Origin: Tillus elongatus | Lineage: Eukaryota > Arthropoda > Insecta > Coleoptera > Cleridae | Reading direction: 5' to 3' | Assembly (NCBI GenBank): GCA_964006375.1 | Contig: OZ023262.1 | Span: forward strand, 89,135,654 to 89,199,653 | DNA: 64,000 bases | Shown here: positions 11,358-22,855 of the stretch, one piece after another | Position numbering within the stretch: position 1 is the stretch's first letter | How the letters are laid out: the number at the start of each line of letters is the position of its first letter | Notes under the pieces: model-generated | Told to the model about the DNA's origin: nothing | Seen by the model: the letters and a program-made list of their open reading frames with translations, nothing else | Databases searched by the model: none | Translations under genes and position numbers: made by a program

Positions 11358-13935
11358 GGTAACCTATTAGAAGTATTTAGAGCATCAAAAGAGATAGAGA
11401 TCTGAAATTTGGGTTATTTTGTAAGTGGTCGCGATCTTTGTTTCGAAAATATTTTTAACAATGCAGTGTTGCCACATCTACCCTAAATAGATACTAACTT
11501 TGTTTTTTCAAGTGAAACACCCTATATATTATGACATTTTCGGGTCCCCCGGAACATTTGCAAAGTTTTTTATACAAGTTATTTCTCACCTATCTAGAGC
11601 CGTTATGGAGATAAAAAATAATATTTAGGAAATTTGGCAACTTTCATTCCTCAATGAAAAAACGATTATCACCGCAACCGACATAGCTAGGATTCTGTAT
11701 TTATGGTTTCTGTTTGTCAATGGGTTAATATATGATGATATGCTGTGATAGTTCAATTACTGCATACAGGATGTTCACAAAATGATGGACTTCTGATAGG
11801 ACATTGAAAGGCAGGTAACTCGGAAATTTCAAATGGAACACCCTGTATTTTATAATGAAATAAGCAAGATTAATTTATTTCCATTCTAAAAGTGCTGGGC
11901 GATGTAGTACCTATTCTCAGCGGTTTTCGACTTATAAGCAAAAATAGAAAATATTGCCTTGCCTTGAATAGATTTGTTATAAACAGTAGGCGATGCTTCT
12001 AAATTGTCAAGATCGATTGTCAGAATTAAACTGTCAGTTTATAACTCTGTTCGTTATACATGTTGTTAGTGATCTTTTATTGGAAATGGCAAATTCATAT
12101 ACAAATGAGCAAATTTTGGACTTGTTCTTCATGCATGACCAGTGTAACAAGATTATTTCAAGGACATGCAGAAACTTCAACGAAACGTATCCAGGCATTG
12201 TTCCGATGATTGGGAAGAAATTCAAGAGGTTACAAGCCAACTTTTTGAATAACGGTCACATGAGCAATCTAAGACTCCAAATGAAACCTGTTACAGGTAA
12301 CGATGACAATATAATAATTGTCCTAGCATATTTCCTCATGCATCACTTCATTCCGCCGAGAAAGACTGAGGAATATCCTATAAATCTATAGAAAGAATAA
12401 TGCATAACTATGGAATGCATAATTATAAATTCATAAGACTTCAAGCCATTGAGCCAACTGATCCGGAAAAACGCGTAAATTTATGTGAAATGATGTTAAT
12501 TTGTACTCAAGAAGATCCAAATTTTCTGAAGAAAATTATTTGGACGGACGAAAGCAAGTTTACTAGAGAAGGCATCTTCAATCGAAGAAATTCACTGGGC
12601 AGCGGAAAATCCACACTTCGTTAAATAGACAGGGTTTCAACATAAATTTGAGTTCAATGTCTTTTGCTTGATGATGAACGACCAAATAAAATTTTGCTTT
12701 TACGAAGAGAATTTAAATTCGGAAAAATATCTTCAGATATTATGGACCACAGTATCTGACTTCCTCGATGAATTAAATCTTGAGACTCTCCGAGATTGCT
12801 GGTATCAGCTAGATGGTTCTCCAATCCATTGCACAAACCAAGTGACAAATGAACTTGTGGGAATGTTTGAAGATCGTTGGATACGTCGAGGAGGTCCTTG
12901 GGTTTGGCCACCGAGGTCACCAGATCTCACCCCACTGGATTTTTATCTTTGGGGTAGAATCAAACAAATTGTTTATCTGACGCCCATTAACACCAAGGAA
13001 GAACTCAAAAATAGAGTGTCGAGCGCACTACTATCTCTAGGGGGATGTGAGATAGAAGCAGCAACAACTCATGTTCTGACACAAGTCATAGAATGTTTGA
13101 GAGTTGAAGGAGGACGATTCAAGCAATTTAATTATTGATGTTCATTTCATTATTTATTTGTGTTTGTTAATTTATTTGTTTGTATGTTTATTTTCGTCTT
13201 GTTATTTTATATGAGAATATAGCCAGCTGTCAATGGTGTGATTTTTTAGTGTTGAATAATGAATCAGATTTTAACATAGCAATTGGTTGAGGAACTAAAA
13301 ATTAGTATTATTTAACACTTGCAATATTTTCTATTTTTGCTTATAAGTCGAAAACCGCTGAGAATAGGTACCACATCGTCCAGCACTTTTAGAATGGAAA
13401 TGAATTAATCTTGCTTATTTCATTATAAAATACAGGGTGTTCCATTTGAAATTTCCGAGTTACCTGCCTTTCAATGTCCTATCAGAAGTCCATCATTTTG
13501 TGAACATCCTGTATGCAGTAATTGAACTATCACAGCATATCATCATATATTAACCCATTGACAAACAGAAACCATAAATACAGAATCCTAGCTATGTCGG
13601 TTGCGGTGATAATCGTTTTTTCATTGAGGAATGAAAGTTGCCAAATTTCCTAAATATTATTTTTTATCTCCATAACGGCTCTAGATAGGTGAGAAATAAC
13701 TTGTATAAAAAACTTTGCAAATGTTCCGGGGGACCCGAAAATGTCATAATATATAGGGTGTTTTATTTGAAAAAACAAAGTTAGTATCTATTTAGGGTAG
13801 ATGTGGCAACACTGCATTGTTAAAAATATTTTCGAAACAAAGATCGCGACCACTTACAAAAATAACCCAAATTTCAAATCTCTATCTCTTTTGATGCTCT
13901 AAATACTTCTAATAGGCCATCGAGTTTGGCCCACC

Positions 13936-13938
<3 letters not shown>
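11355..13938 (+). mobile_element. Long-TIR DD41D-type mariner (rosa-like), nearly complete
   Basis: A 2584-bp element bounded by TA on both sides. Its terminal inverted repeats are about 600 bp each (11355-11958 and 13331-13938) and match over their whole length apart from small indels. The left tip 'cagggtaacctattag' has lost about a dozen bases relative to the right tip, which reads 'CAGGGTGGGCCAAACTCGAT' on the minus strand. The 1.37-kb core encodes a transposase broken by two frameshifts. TIR similarity is high, so insertion is fairly young, but the copy is not autonomous. Confidence 0.85.
12086..13138 (+). pseudogene. Mariner transposase, DD41D spacing, two frameshifts
   Basis: Enzyme that would cut and rejoin the element ends at TA targets. 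ATG 12086 opens the N-terminal DNA-binding region (residues 1-90, DUF4817-like). The reading shifts frame near 12355, passes WTDES at about 12541-12555 (first catalytic Asp), shifts again near 12600-12650 and ends at 13138. Second catalytic Asp: YQLDGSPIH, where most relatives have QHDGAPPH. Third: PPRSPDLTPLDF. Counting from the Asp of LDG to the Asp of PLD gives 41 residues between them, the DD41D signature of the rosa family of Tc1/mariner. The total of about 350 residues is normal for the superfamily. Confidence 0.85.

Positions 13939-14010
<72 letters not shown>
13939..14010. repeat. (TA)n microsatellite, right of mariner
   Basis: About 72 bp of TA. It is the other half of the H tract into which the mariner inserted. 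Confidence 0.95.
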
Positions 14011-14013
<3 letters not shown>

Positions 14014-14130
14014 ATATAAAAATTGAAACTGACACCGGATATAGGTTCTAGGTGTCCTAGTTCGCGCTCACTTGCAAATATTTTTTCAAAATTTAAAATT
14101 TGGGATCTCCCCATTCTACGAAAATTCACT

Positions 14131-16124
14131 AAAAAGGAATGATGAAATTACCAGAAAAAGGAGGCATAACCAAATACTAAAAAGCCTATTTAGAAGAATT
14201 GTGTTATGGAAAGGAAATTAATTGTAAATAGGTGTATAGAGAGAACACGAGAAAGATAAATCAGGATTATATGGCCATTCCCAATTTAAGATAAAATGAT
14301 GTGCAGGCTCTTTAATTACTCTGAATTCTGGCATAAACAAAGTGACGGCAAAATTTGACAAATATATGCTAACGAATTTCATGGCGAGATATTGTTCATT
14401 AGTTGTTGTTGCTATTACTAAGTAAAACAAAACAATACATAATAGAGAATTTTTCTCTGGTTTTCCAATTGCTTATGTTCTTTTTACAACAAAAAAAATA
14501 ATCAATTCTAAAACCAGAGAAAAGTCTCTACGTCCGGTATTTGAAAATACTGTGTTATATTTTGTTCTTTACCGTCAGTCTATTTTCCTTACTATGGCAA
14601 ATCACACAGCACACTGTGTCACATCACTGTCTTTGAAATTATTATCCCAAAAACAGTAAATGGGCTAAAATTCAACTAGCCGAGCACAATATCTGTACAG
14701 AGTGAGCCAACATGCTTACTTTTAAAGCGAAACTCCTTTGCCTAAACGAGATAGACAGCAACTGATATCGGGTCTTAGGCTTAATTTTAATGACAAGCTT
14801 AACCTTGAAAAACATATATCGATATCTGTCATCGTTTCAGAGACACGGGGTGTTTTTAAAACTGTGCATTTTTTACAGTGACTATTATTTTTTGTATTGG
14901 ATTTTTTTTATTTCTATAGGAACACTACAAAAACAAATTTTTAAGTATAATTTAATGTGGTCGGTTACATTTTTTCTAATTTATATTTTTGTAGTTATAA
15001 ACAGAAAAATCAATTTTTAAATAAGACACTCAAAATATTTTGGTATATTTGAATAAAGCTTGAATTTGACATTTTAAAAATATAGCATACTTGATATTCT
15101 GCACAATAGAGTATTAGGCTTTTCTTGCGTATAACTTGTGAAAAGCGTCATTTGACAAGTAGCTTGTACAATAGTTGCTTTCTTCAATGGCCAAGGGTAT
15201 AGACAATTGACTGGTTAGAGAGACAATGTTAGGGGACGTCGGTTCAAATCTCCGTGGTGACCGAATTTATTATGATTTTTTTTTTGTCTTTAATTCAATT
15301 TTAACGTTATATGATAAGATTGTGTAACCCCAATTATTTTTCTAGCGACTGTTTGTTGAAAAAGTAACTAGTAATGGGATAATGACTTTTAGGACTTTAA
15401 GTTCATTTTTAATAAGGTAACACAGACGTAGATGTTTTTTTTTTGCTGTGACTTCAAAAATGTTTCTTTTCTTCTCCGTAATCGGCTTCATTTTTTACAG
15501 CATCGCCAGGCGAAAGAATTTTCTATGTGAAGCCAAAGAAAAAGTATATATTTCTGTATTAAATCAGATTTTGAATATGTTTAAATTTATCTAATTTATT
15601 TTTATTAGCGAATTTTTTTGTATAAAACGTTGTCTTAATAGCGAATTTTCTTAGAAATATATTTAATGTATTTTCTATGAAGAAACATTAGTTACGAATG
15701 TTGCTGTGAAAAGTATTCAGCGAAGTTTTGCTGTAACATTTTTTACATTTTTTTAACGAAATTCGCCGAGAAAAAAGGTCTAATAGGTTTTCGTGCAAAA
15801 AATTTTTTTTCAATTAGAATTACAGATTATGCATATTGTTTGAATTTTATGTATTTTTCTAGCATTTTTTGTGTAGAAAATTTTCAATCAGTTTTCGCAA
15901 AAATTTGTTTGTGTTGCTGTAAAAATAATTTTTTTGAAAGATTTTTGTAAAATTTGATAATTAATAATAAATGTTTAATAACTTACTGTAAAAAAATATC
16001 TGATTTTCGTGAAAACATTGTTTCACATTTTGGTGCATTTGAAGTTTCGTCAAAAAAGTTTTTTTTAATAATTATATCTTGCAAGTGGGTAAATAGCTTA
16101 AAGAGTTTCGCTGCACAGGAATAT
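14131..16124. other. Unassigned AT-rich DNA
   Basis: Nearly 2 kb without a recognised gene or element. Notable spots are the motif 'gagaaaagtctctacgtccg' near 14516 and 'catcgccaggcgaaagaatt' near 15502; both recur in diverged form in the arms of the palindrome at 22483-27415. A tRNA-like segment lies at 15190-15265. The frames at 14218-14430, 14790-15020 and 15954-16202 are low-complexity and unsupported. Confidence 0.4.
15190..15265 (+). pseudogene. tRNA-like segment (pol III box B-like), degenerate
   Basis: 'GGTTCAAATCTCC' at 15241 resembles a box B / T-arm, and 'ggttagag' 28 bases upstream resembles a D-loop. That spacing is several bases too short for a tRNA, and the ends do not form an acceptor stem. 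It is either a decayed tRNA pseudogene or a SINE head, or chance. Confidence 0.25.
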
Positions 16125-16342
16125 GGGACCAGTGTTTTCAGGAATATTTTAAGTTCATTTTCGGAACAGTTTTTGCGTCTTCAAACAATAAAGTTATTTT
16201 GATTAATTACGATATATTGTTCCTATTATATATGTAATACTGGTAACCAAAGTTGATGCCTGTTTTCTTAAAAAAGACATATTTGCTATTAAAAACATTT
16301 TTAAGAATATTGACTGCCATAATGCACCTGCTGCGTCCAGAC
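16125..16342 (+). mobile_element. H inverted-tail fragment
   Basis: Contains the tail-unit blocks 'caaacaataaagttatttt' and 'ggtaaccaaagttgatgcct', and ends GCTGCGTCCAGAC before a T-rich stretch. Only the 3' arm of the inverted tail is present. Confidence 0.65.
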
Positions 16343-16454
16343 TTTGTTTATATTTTGACATGAGTTTCTTGACCATCCCATCGAGGGCAAGTCGTTCTTT
16401 ATGTGTTTTTAATATTGGCTAAATAAAAGTATTTACTCTAAATAAAGGTAGTTG

Positions 16455-16458
<4 letters not shown>

Positions 16459-16547
<89 letters not shown>
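16459..16547. repeat. (TA)n microsatellite
   Basis: About 89 bp of TA at the start of the H body 16548-17784. The H 5' terminus that normally precedes it is missing. Confidence 0.95.
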
Positions 16548-16551
<4 letters not shown>

Positions 16552-17784
16552 ACCGATAACTCAAAAAACTATGGGCCGATTTTGATTAAGTTTGGTAAGC
16601 ACCTTCCTTTTTCAAGTGGTTTGGATATGTCCCTCAGGAAATCGGCCGAGGCTTTCCCGGAAAGTTTTGGGCTTCCTTTCGGGAGAAACTTATATCTCCG
16701 GGGATAACAAAGTAAGTGCAACCAAATTTGGTGCGCCGGTTTGTATTATAAATAGTGGCCCACGTAACAAAATTTAGGTCTGTAAGTTGAAAGATTAAAG
16801 TTATAGGCATTTAAAAAAAAAGGGTGTTCCTAAAAATGTCAAAGTGTGATTTGAAACGTCAAAATTATTTAGGCAAAGAACCTGAAACAAATACGGATTA
16901 TGTAAAGAAAATATCGCAAGAAGAGTGTTCTGCAAACCCTTAAGTTTCAGCTTCAACCGTCATTGTCCTGCATGTTACTAAAATGTTTAGATAAAATTCA
17001 TTTCAAATAGACCATTTCTCTGATGTTTTGCCTGTAAGTTTAGTTAAGTTGATCCTTAAGCTGTAGGTTTAGTTAACTTTATGGTTTAAGGGCATATAAT
17101 TTTTAGCAAATTTTCGTAGAAAAATTCGTTAATAAGGAACCGCGGCTTTTCAATTTAAAAAATATTTCTTCAAATGATCGCAAACTAGGCACCCTAGAAT
17201 CCATATTCGGGTTTACTTTCAATTTTTATCTGTTTGCATATATACAAGGTGACGCATTTCTACCGTCAAGCTCAAAATAATTGTTATTATACAAGATACG
17301 AGAAAAAATTGTTTACGTTAATTATAGGGTGCCTTAAGATGCATCTTATTAAAATATTTTGATAATCACAGGCTGGTTCATAAGTCGCTGGTGATCCCTA
17401 CAATTGTTTTTTCGAACACCCCTATATAATTACATTTTTGCATTTTTATCGAAATATGATGCATATTTGTAAGAAAAAAATCTAGACGCAGTAAGTGCGT
17501 TTTGGTACCGAATTTTCATTAAAGCATTCAAATTTCAAAAACTCAGTTTGCTATTAACCTAAGGTTTGTTGGCTAGGAAACCAGTTTTCTTGGAAACTTG
17601 TTTCCGCATAAGTTTTGTACATTTTCCAACAATAAGTAAGTTTAGTAAATTACGGTTCATTTTTTCTACTATATAGGCTATACCGGTAACCAGATTGATG
17701 CCTGCTCGCATTAGAGTGACATATTTGCTATTAAAAATATTTTGATGAAAATTCACTTCCATAAGGCAATTGCTGCGTCCAGAA
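16459..17784 (+). mobile_element. H element with embedded second 5' terminus and inverted tail
   Basis: After the TA tract comes 'cacaccgataactcaaaaaa' and the H body. At 17109-17260 lies an embedded second 5' segment ('attttcgtagaaaaattcgt', then 'cttcaaatgatcgc') without a TA tract, as in 3650-4800. The body resumes at about 17262 ('caagctcaaaataattgtta'). The inverted tail pair starts at 17484 and ends GCTGCGTCCAGAA at 17784 before TTTTT. Confidence 0.7.
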
Positions 17785-17799
17785 TTTTTGGTATTTTAT

Positions 17800-19436
17800 T
17801 TGTAGAAACTGGTTCGATTGAGTTGACTAAAATGGATCACCCAAGGGACTAATAAGGAAAAATACCTGCCACGTTTATAATTTCGCAGGTACATTCCTTT
17901 TGTACATAAAAATTAAATTTACAAATTAGCACACGGGGGCTTTTTTGAAAAAAAGATTATAGGTATGCTTAGAACCCCTTCTAGATGGACAAACCACAGT
18001 AAAAATTCCTGAAAAATAGCCTCCAAGAACGGTACGGGAAGTGGATAGTCGTGCTAGGCGGAAAGAAGATAAAAAGGAAATGTGAGCAGAAAGTGCGAAA
18101 AAACAGCTTAGTTAGACCTCTGTGAACTGCCTTTATGCCATTTTGCAGCTATACCTCTTTAAATTGTGTTTATCCCGCTCAGAATCCCTATTTACCACAG
18201 GTCCCGTCATCGCGAGTTTTTCCCAAGAAAGTTTCCTTGTTGATATTGTTCTTGTTTATGCATTGAAGGAGGTGGTAGGCAAGCAGAAGGGAAATCAGAA
18301 CCCTACGACAAAGCTGCGAACCAAGATTTTAAATTTGTGTTTCAATTGTTTTCCATTTCATTTGTTTAAAATATTTTTCCCAAAATGAATTTGAGGTTGC
18401 CTTGTTTGTCACTTTTACATAGAGAGCTACAATATTTTATCATTTTCAAAATGTATGGATACCGCAACAGTAAATAAGTGTTGAAAAGGTTCTGGTTGCA
18501 GCAAGCAATGGTAAAGAATTTTCGTAAAAATATTCCAAATCCGATAACGCAATTTCCCTTTATGCTAGAATCTTCAATCTTGCATCATAGTAAAACCTAT
18601 CTATACGCATTTTTGTTGTTTTGCTTGCAAAAACTAGTTCTATTGGGTCGACTAAAGCAAAACCATCCAAACAATTAATAAGGAACAAGTACAAATTTTC
18701 AAAAATAGAAAACCGACTGAATTAGGGGTAACTCAGAAACTACTGGTCATATCTTGATTAAGTTTATATGAGACCACATGAGGAGCACCAGCTGTCAAAT
18801 TAAAAAAAGACTCATCAAAATCGGTTTACCTAGGAAAAAGTTCTGAAGTATTTTGTAGTCGGTTAAAAAAAGACCACCTGTTAGAGAAATGCATATTACC
18901 GCTGCCGCCATTTGTTAAACGTGTTATCGTCTTAAGGAGAACTCAAAAACTACTGGTAAGATCTCGATCCAATTGATATAGAAGCACTACCTTTCAAATA
19001 AAAAAAGAATCATCAAAATCGGTTAACCTAGAAAAAAAGCTCTGAGGTAACACACATAAAAAAAATACAGTCGAATTGAGAATATCCTCCTTTTTTTGAA
19101 GTCAGTTGAAAATACCGGCCATATTTATAATTTGGCAGGTACGTTCCCTTTGTAAATAATCTTTTTTTTTTTCTGGAAAGCTTTTGCTACTTGAATTAAA
19201 TTTGGAACACAATTTTTCTAAGGAGGCTTGCAGTACTTACATATATCTCTACCCAATTATAATTACCTGGCTCCATAGAAATTAGAAATTTCTTTAAATA
19301 ATAGTTAACTGGGACCTCTAAAACCGATCTCCAAGGTCATTTTAAATATGAGGAATTAGTTTTAATAATATATCTTACTAAGAGTGTACAATTTCTTTGA
19401 AAATTCACTACTATAATGCACTTGCTGCGTCCCGAA
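17800..19436 (+). mobile_element. H-related second subfamily, about 1.6 kb composite
   Basis: Collinear with 61010-62372. In order: 'aactggttcgattgagttga' at 17808; a cassette at 17990-18410 ('gaagataaaaaggaaatgtg'); 'caacagtaaataagtgttga' near 18463; an internal tail-like motif at 18495; 'tctattgggtcgactaaagc' near 18639; 'aactgggacctctaaaaccg' near 19306; and the H-type 3' end CTTGCTGCGTCCCGAA at 19436. The shared terminus with H and the different body suggest a related or composite family. No coding capacity. Confidence 0.55.
17990..18410 (+). repeat. Cassette repeat shared with 34150-34600 and 61190-61620
   Basis: Recognisable by 'gaagataaaaaggaaatgtg' near 18064 and 'aggtggtaggcaagcagaag' near 18270, compared with 'ggttgtaggcatgtagaagg' near 61468. 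Somewhat less AT-rich than its surroundings. The frame at 18122-18388 is not conserved between copies, so coding is unlikely. Confidence 0.5.
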
Positions 19437-19499
19437 TATTTTTATTATTTTTTTATTTGATATTTTCTGAACAAATTGTTGTAATTATTTATTCGTGAT

Positions 19500-19910
19500 T
19501 CTATGTTACAAGAGTATTAGCGTCAAACAAGCCTTAGCCGGTTGTCTGTTCATGTCTCGAAAAGTAAACAAAAGAAGTTTGTCACAGTTTGGCACTCTCT
19601 TCACGGACGGTATGACAAGGAGAGTTACGCGCATGTGTCCGTCATACGAGAGCAAGGCGATCTTTTGTGCCCGAGGTCCGCACTATCGCTCTCACCGGTT
19701 AAAGGAAGCGTGTTATCCTTCTGAAGCCTCTCTTTAACTTTCCAACTTAGTCACGTGCCAATTTGTATAGGCTTTCCGCAGTTCCTACGCCCGTTCTTTA
19801 GCAGGGATGTTCCAGATGTCTAACAAACTCCTAATTGGGCTCACTCTCGTTCTGTTCAATTGTCCCGGCAAGGATGCTCGCAGAGAAAGAGGTGATGTTA
19901 AAGCATGCAG
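19500..19910. other. Compositionally distinct, GC-richer island
   Basis: About 400 bp close to half G+C in a very AT-rich neighbourhood. Two overlapping frames (19495-19737 and 19542-19724) have no recognisable similarity. On the minus strand a stretch starting 'TGTTAGACATCTGGAACATC' near 19827 looks like the start of an LTR, but no second copy or matching end is visible. Probably part of an inserted element; identity unknown. Confidence 0.3.
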
Positions 19911-21014
19911 TTTATGTTAAACTTGCCAATACTTTATAGAGATTTAGAAACTTGTACTTAGGTTTTAGTTCTTTTATGTGAGTTATGGTAGTCATTAGGA
20001 AAGTATTTGATGCCGAGAAAATGTAAAAGAATAAATTGTATCTTGAGGATTGCCTTTATTTCATGTATTACTGGTCAAAATATAAATACCTATATTTCGT
20101 CATAAGATACAAACTGGTATATCATGCAACTTTAACTCAAAAAATCCTTAGGCGGCCAGTATGCCGAGAAAGATTTGCTCAACCTTGTTTTTATAATAGT
20201 TTTTTGCTACAAAAATTTTGTTAAACAAAACTTTCCCAAGGTACAATTTAAGAGAGCCAGGACACAGCCGTTGGGATAGCAAACTTATATAAAAATCTGT
20301 CAAATCAAAAACAATTCCAAAAAGTTTTTAAAAGTATATCTCCTTGAATGATAAATTTCTTAATCGAAATTTGGTGCACATCCTTATTAATTAAATTTTC
20401 TGGGTGGAAAAGAAATTAAACTTTGAAAAAAATTTTATACGAAAATTTGCTACCATAACACACTTGCATTAGTACTTTAACTGCTGATTATACGTAGTTT
20501 GTCCGGTTATAGATTTATTAAGTGAAGCGATGATTTTTTTTTAATTAATTTCTTAAATAAATAAGCACAGGATCAAACTGTTGTAAAGAATATTACTAAA
20601 TGCGCTTATTGAAAACACGGCGCAGATCAACACGTGGCATCTTTAATTTTAATTGTTGTTGCGCTTACGTGGTAAAACCCTTCCATACTCAATATCGACG
20701 TAGAGACTATTTCTCTGGCTTCACAAATGTTTGCTTTTTTTCTCTGCGAAGTGAATGATAATTTGTAAAGCCAGAAAAATAGTCTATACGTTGATATTTA
20801 GTCTTTAATTTTAATTCAATTAGCAAAAATGCATGCAGAAACTGGCAAATATTTTAATTTTTTTCACTCGCTTATTTGATATTTAATATTGAAACACTTT
20901 TCACGTAGGTGTGTTTTAATCTTTAGTTTTTAGTGGTACTTTTTTCACAAAACAAAACTCTTTTTTTAGAGAAGTAACAAACTAAAAAAAATAAACAATC
21001 GTTTAAGTGGTTTT
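19911..21014. other. Unassigned AT-rich DNA with H-tail trace
   Basis: A decayed H tail is visible at 20445-20468 ('ttgctaccataacacacttg'). 'cgtagagactatttctctgg' near 20699 and its inverse near 20784 ('tagtctatac') form a small imperfect inverted repeat related to motifs in the big palindrome arms. Nothing else recognised. Confidence 0.4.
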
Positions 21015-21129
21015 CTTTAAAAATTTAACTAATGAGGAGAATGCTACTTTTGCATTTTGAAAATTTTTCTTCGAAGGAGCGCACACTAAGACGCCCAGAA
21101 CCCACATCCGGGGTCATTTTCATATATAC

Positions 21130-21186
<57 letters not shown>
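21015..21186 (+). mobile_element. H element 5' segment and TA tract
   Basis: 'taatgaggagaatgct' at 21029, 'cttcgaaggagcgcac' near 21071, 'cacatccggggtcattt' near 21103, then (TA)n at 21134-21185. This is the 5' end of an H copy whose 3' end appears to be 28110-28295; everything between is nested insertion. Confidence 0.65.
21134..21185. repeat. (TA)n microsatellite abutting Penelope 3' end
   Basis: About 52 bp of TA between the H 5' segment and the 3' terminus of the minus-strand Penelope-like element. Confidence 0.95.
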
Positions 21187-21189
<3 letters not shown>

Positions 21190-22480
21190 CAAAAAATTGT
21201 GGGAACGCCGTCAGTTGTAGAATAAAACTCTTTATTATACGCCGAGCTTTCGGAAAAATTTATTCCTTTATCGAGGCTACAACATGGAAAGGAAAAATTT
21301 TACAATTTACTTGGAAAAAATATAAAAGTTTAAAATACTTACATATAACATGAGTTCTACTAAACTATTTATCTAATAACAAACATAAAAAGAAAACCTT
21401 TTGATGAATTTGAGTGAAGTCTAATAAATGCCAAACTGACATATAAAGCTAAATATTGTTTAATTGAATTTGTTTTTTGTTTGTGTCTAGGAAATATAAA
21501 AAGGGGTAGTGATTTCTAAAATTATTATCTTTCTTTAAGTTTATTAAATTTTCGTTAAAAGTAATTTCAAACTCTTCTAAACACATTCTTTTATTACTTA
21601 AGTTTTCACAGTGTAAAATAGAAACATTACTAAAATTTATATTATGGCCAGTGTCAAGATTATGTTCTGACAGAGCGCAAGTTCTTTTTTGTAAACGTAT
21701 GTCACTTTTGTGCTGTGTTAACCTATCTTTAAGGACTCTGCTTGTTTGGCCAATGTATCTTAAATTACAATTATTACATGGAATACAATACACCACTCCA
21801 GACACTTTGGAAATTTCATCCTTACTTTTGAGTTTACTAAAAATGTTATTAATTGTTTTTGAATATCGAAACGTTATTTTAAAATTGGTTTCATCTTTAA
21901 ATATAAACTTTAACCTATTGGAAATACTTTTAATGTATGGGATTGATATGTAAAAAAAGTTAGATGTTTCCGAACTCGAAATTATTTGGTTGTTATGTCT
22001 GTCAGATAAATTTGATACTGTTTGTAGAGGTTGTCTTGTATTGTAATGGTGATTGTTTGGAAAATTGTATAAAAATTTATTAAGTAGTTTGGGAGGATAA
22101 GAGTTGTTAACAAAAATATTAAAAAGTTTTCTTAAATTTTTTTCGTGGAAAGAAGGTTGGCATATCTTTAATATTCTATTTTTTAAACCTAATAAAATGT
22201 TAATTTTAGTTTTAAACAAATGATCTGAATGAAAATTAATATATCTTTGAGAATTAGTTGGTTTTATATACCAATCTAAAAATATGTTGTTATCGTTTGT
22301 TCTAATTAATTTTGTATCTAGGAATGGTACACTGTTATCTGTTTCCTCTTCTAATGTAAATTTAATATATTTTTTGTAAGAATTAAAAACCTCCAAAATG
22401 TGTGTTGTTGAATTTAGAGGAATACTACAAATAATGTCATCAACATATTTTTTTTAAAAAGGAATATTGAAATTTAATTT
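21187..22480 (-). mobile_element. Penelope-like retroelement, 5'-truncated
   Basis: Minus-strand element. The 3' untranslated region (21187-21448) has 'gaaagctcggc' and 'gagttttattctacaactga' and ends directly in (TA)n. Coding sequence covers the end of the reverse transcriptase through the GIY-YIG endonuclease. The 5' side is cut at about 22480 by the left arm of the large palindrome. A second fragment of the same family, opposite strand, is at 58968-59522, also ending in (TA)n. Confidence 0.85.
21449..22450 (-). CDS. Penelope-like RT (C-terminal part) plus GIY-YIG endonuclease, partial
   Basis: Penelope proteins copy their RNA at a nick made by their own GIY-YIG nuclease. The reverse transcriptase active-site YVDD lies at 22436-22447 with 'IICSIPLNSTTH' following. 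A TTG at 22394-22396 is not a real start; the frame is open upstream to about 22450, where a run of eight A's shifts it. The thumb region contains 'PFLDTKLIRT'. The GIY-YIG domain near 21720-21810 shows VVYCIPCNNC, RYIGQTSR and a Leu-Thr-Gln-His motif, with 'CALSEHNLDTGHNINF' downstream. The stop is at 21449. About 330 residues remain of a normal 700-800. The remaining reading is intact, so the copy is not very old. Confidence 0.85.
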   Translation of the reverse strand, partial: KYVDDIICSIPLNSTTHILEVFNSYKKYIKFTLEEETDNSVPFLDTKLIRTNDNNIFLDWYIKPTNSQRYINFHSDHLFKTKINILLGLKNRILKICQPSFHEKNLRKLFNIFVNNSYPPKLLNKFLYNFPNNHHYNTRQPLQTVSNLSDRHNNQIISSSETSNFFYISIPYIKSISNRLKFIFKDETNFKITFRYSKTINNIFSKLKSKDEISKVSGVVYCIPCNNCNLRYIGQTSRVLKDRLTQHKSDIRLQKRTCALSEHNLDTGHNINFSNVSILHCENLSNKRMCLEEFEITFNENLINLKKDNNFRNHYPFLYFLDTNKKQIQLNNI

Positions 22481-22719
22481 TGGTATACACGTTTTATGGC
22501 TACTACTTGAATACATTTTTCAAATGTCTCAAAGTCATAAGCACAACATTTTTTCCTATACAGATTCGATAAAAATATCTTAGGTCCAAATTGAAGAAAA
22601 AAACGAGAAGAATGGGGTAGTAAATTGTTAGCAAAAAATCCTCAAAATTTTTTTTTATACAAATTTGCTAAAGAGTAGTACTGATAAGTAGAATTTGGAG
22701 AACCCAATTCATCACAATA

Positions 22720-22779
22720 CAGTTTTGAGACGATTGTTTCACTAACAAAGTTGGCGTCATCAAGGGGAAGAATAAACTG
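22720..22779 (-). ncRNA. Hammerhead-ribozyme-like motif, minus strand
   Basis: Minus-strand order: CAGTTT, an internal loop, CCCC, TTGATGA, C, GCCAAC-TTT-GTTAGT (stem II), GAAAC, then A and ATCGTC, then AAAACTG closing stem I with CAGTTT. The C of the catalytic CTGATGA box is T here. An extra C sits between the box and stem II, as in all members of this family in the window. Confidence 0.5.
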
Positions 22780-22855
22780 AACAGTTTAGAAACTGTCGTC
22801 GAGTTTAAAACTGTATTGTGGTGAATTTGGTTCTCCAAACCGTTTATAAACTGTT

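Larger units (their letters stand above)
10938..14130 (-). mobile_element. H element carrying a nested mariner in its TA tract
   Basis: Minus-strand H copy. The 5' terminus is at 14130 (AGTGAATTTTCG after TTTT), with the 'gagcgcgaactaggacacc' block near 14055. The TA tract is split into 13939-14010 and 11278-11354 by the 2584-bp mariner. After it come 'cgataactcaaaaaataa'-type sequence, the body, and the 3' terminus GATGCAGCAAGTGCGTTATGG at 10941. Removing the mariner gives an H copy of about 0.6 kb, the same short form as 6226-6970. Confidence 0.8.

Noticed and set aside
11278..14010. TA tracts as part of the mariner's own ends
   Set aside because: The same tracts occur in H copies without mariner at the same internal position, so they belong to the H host element.
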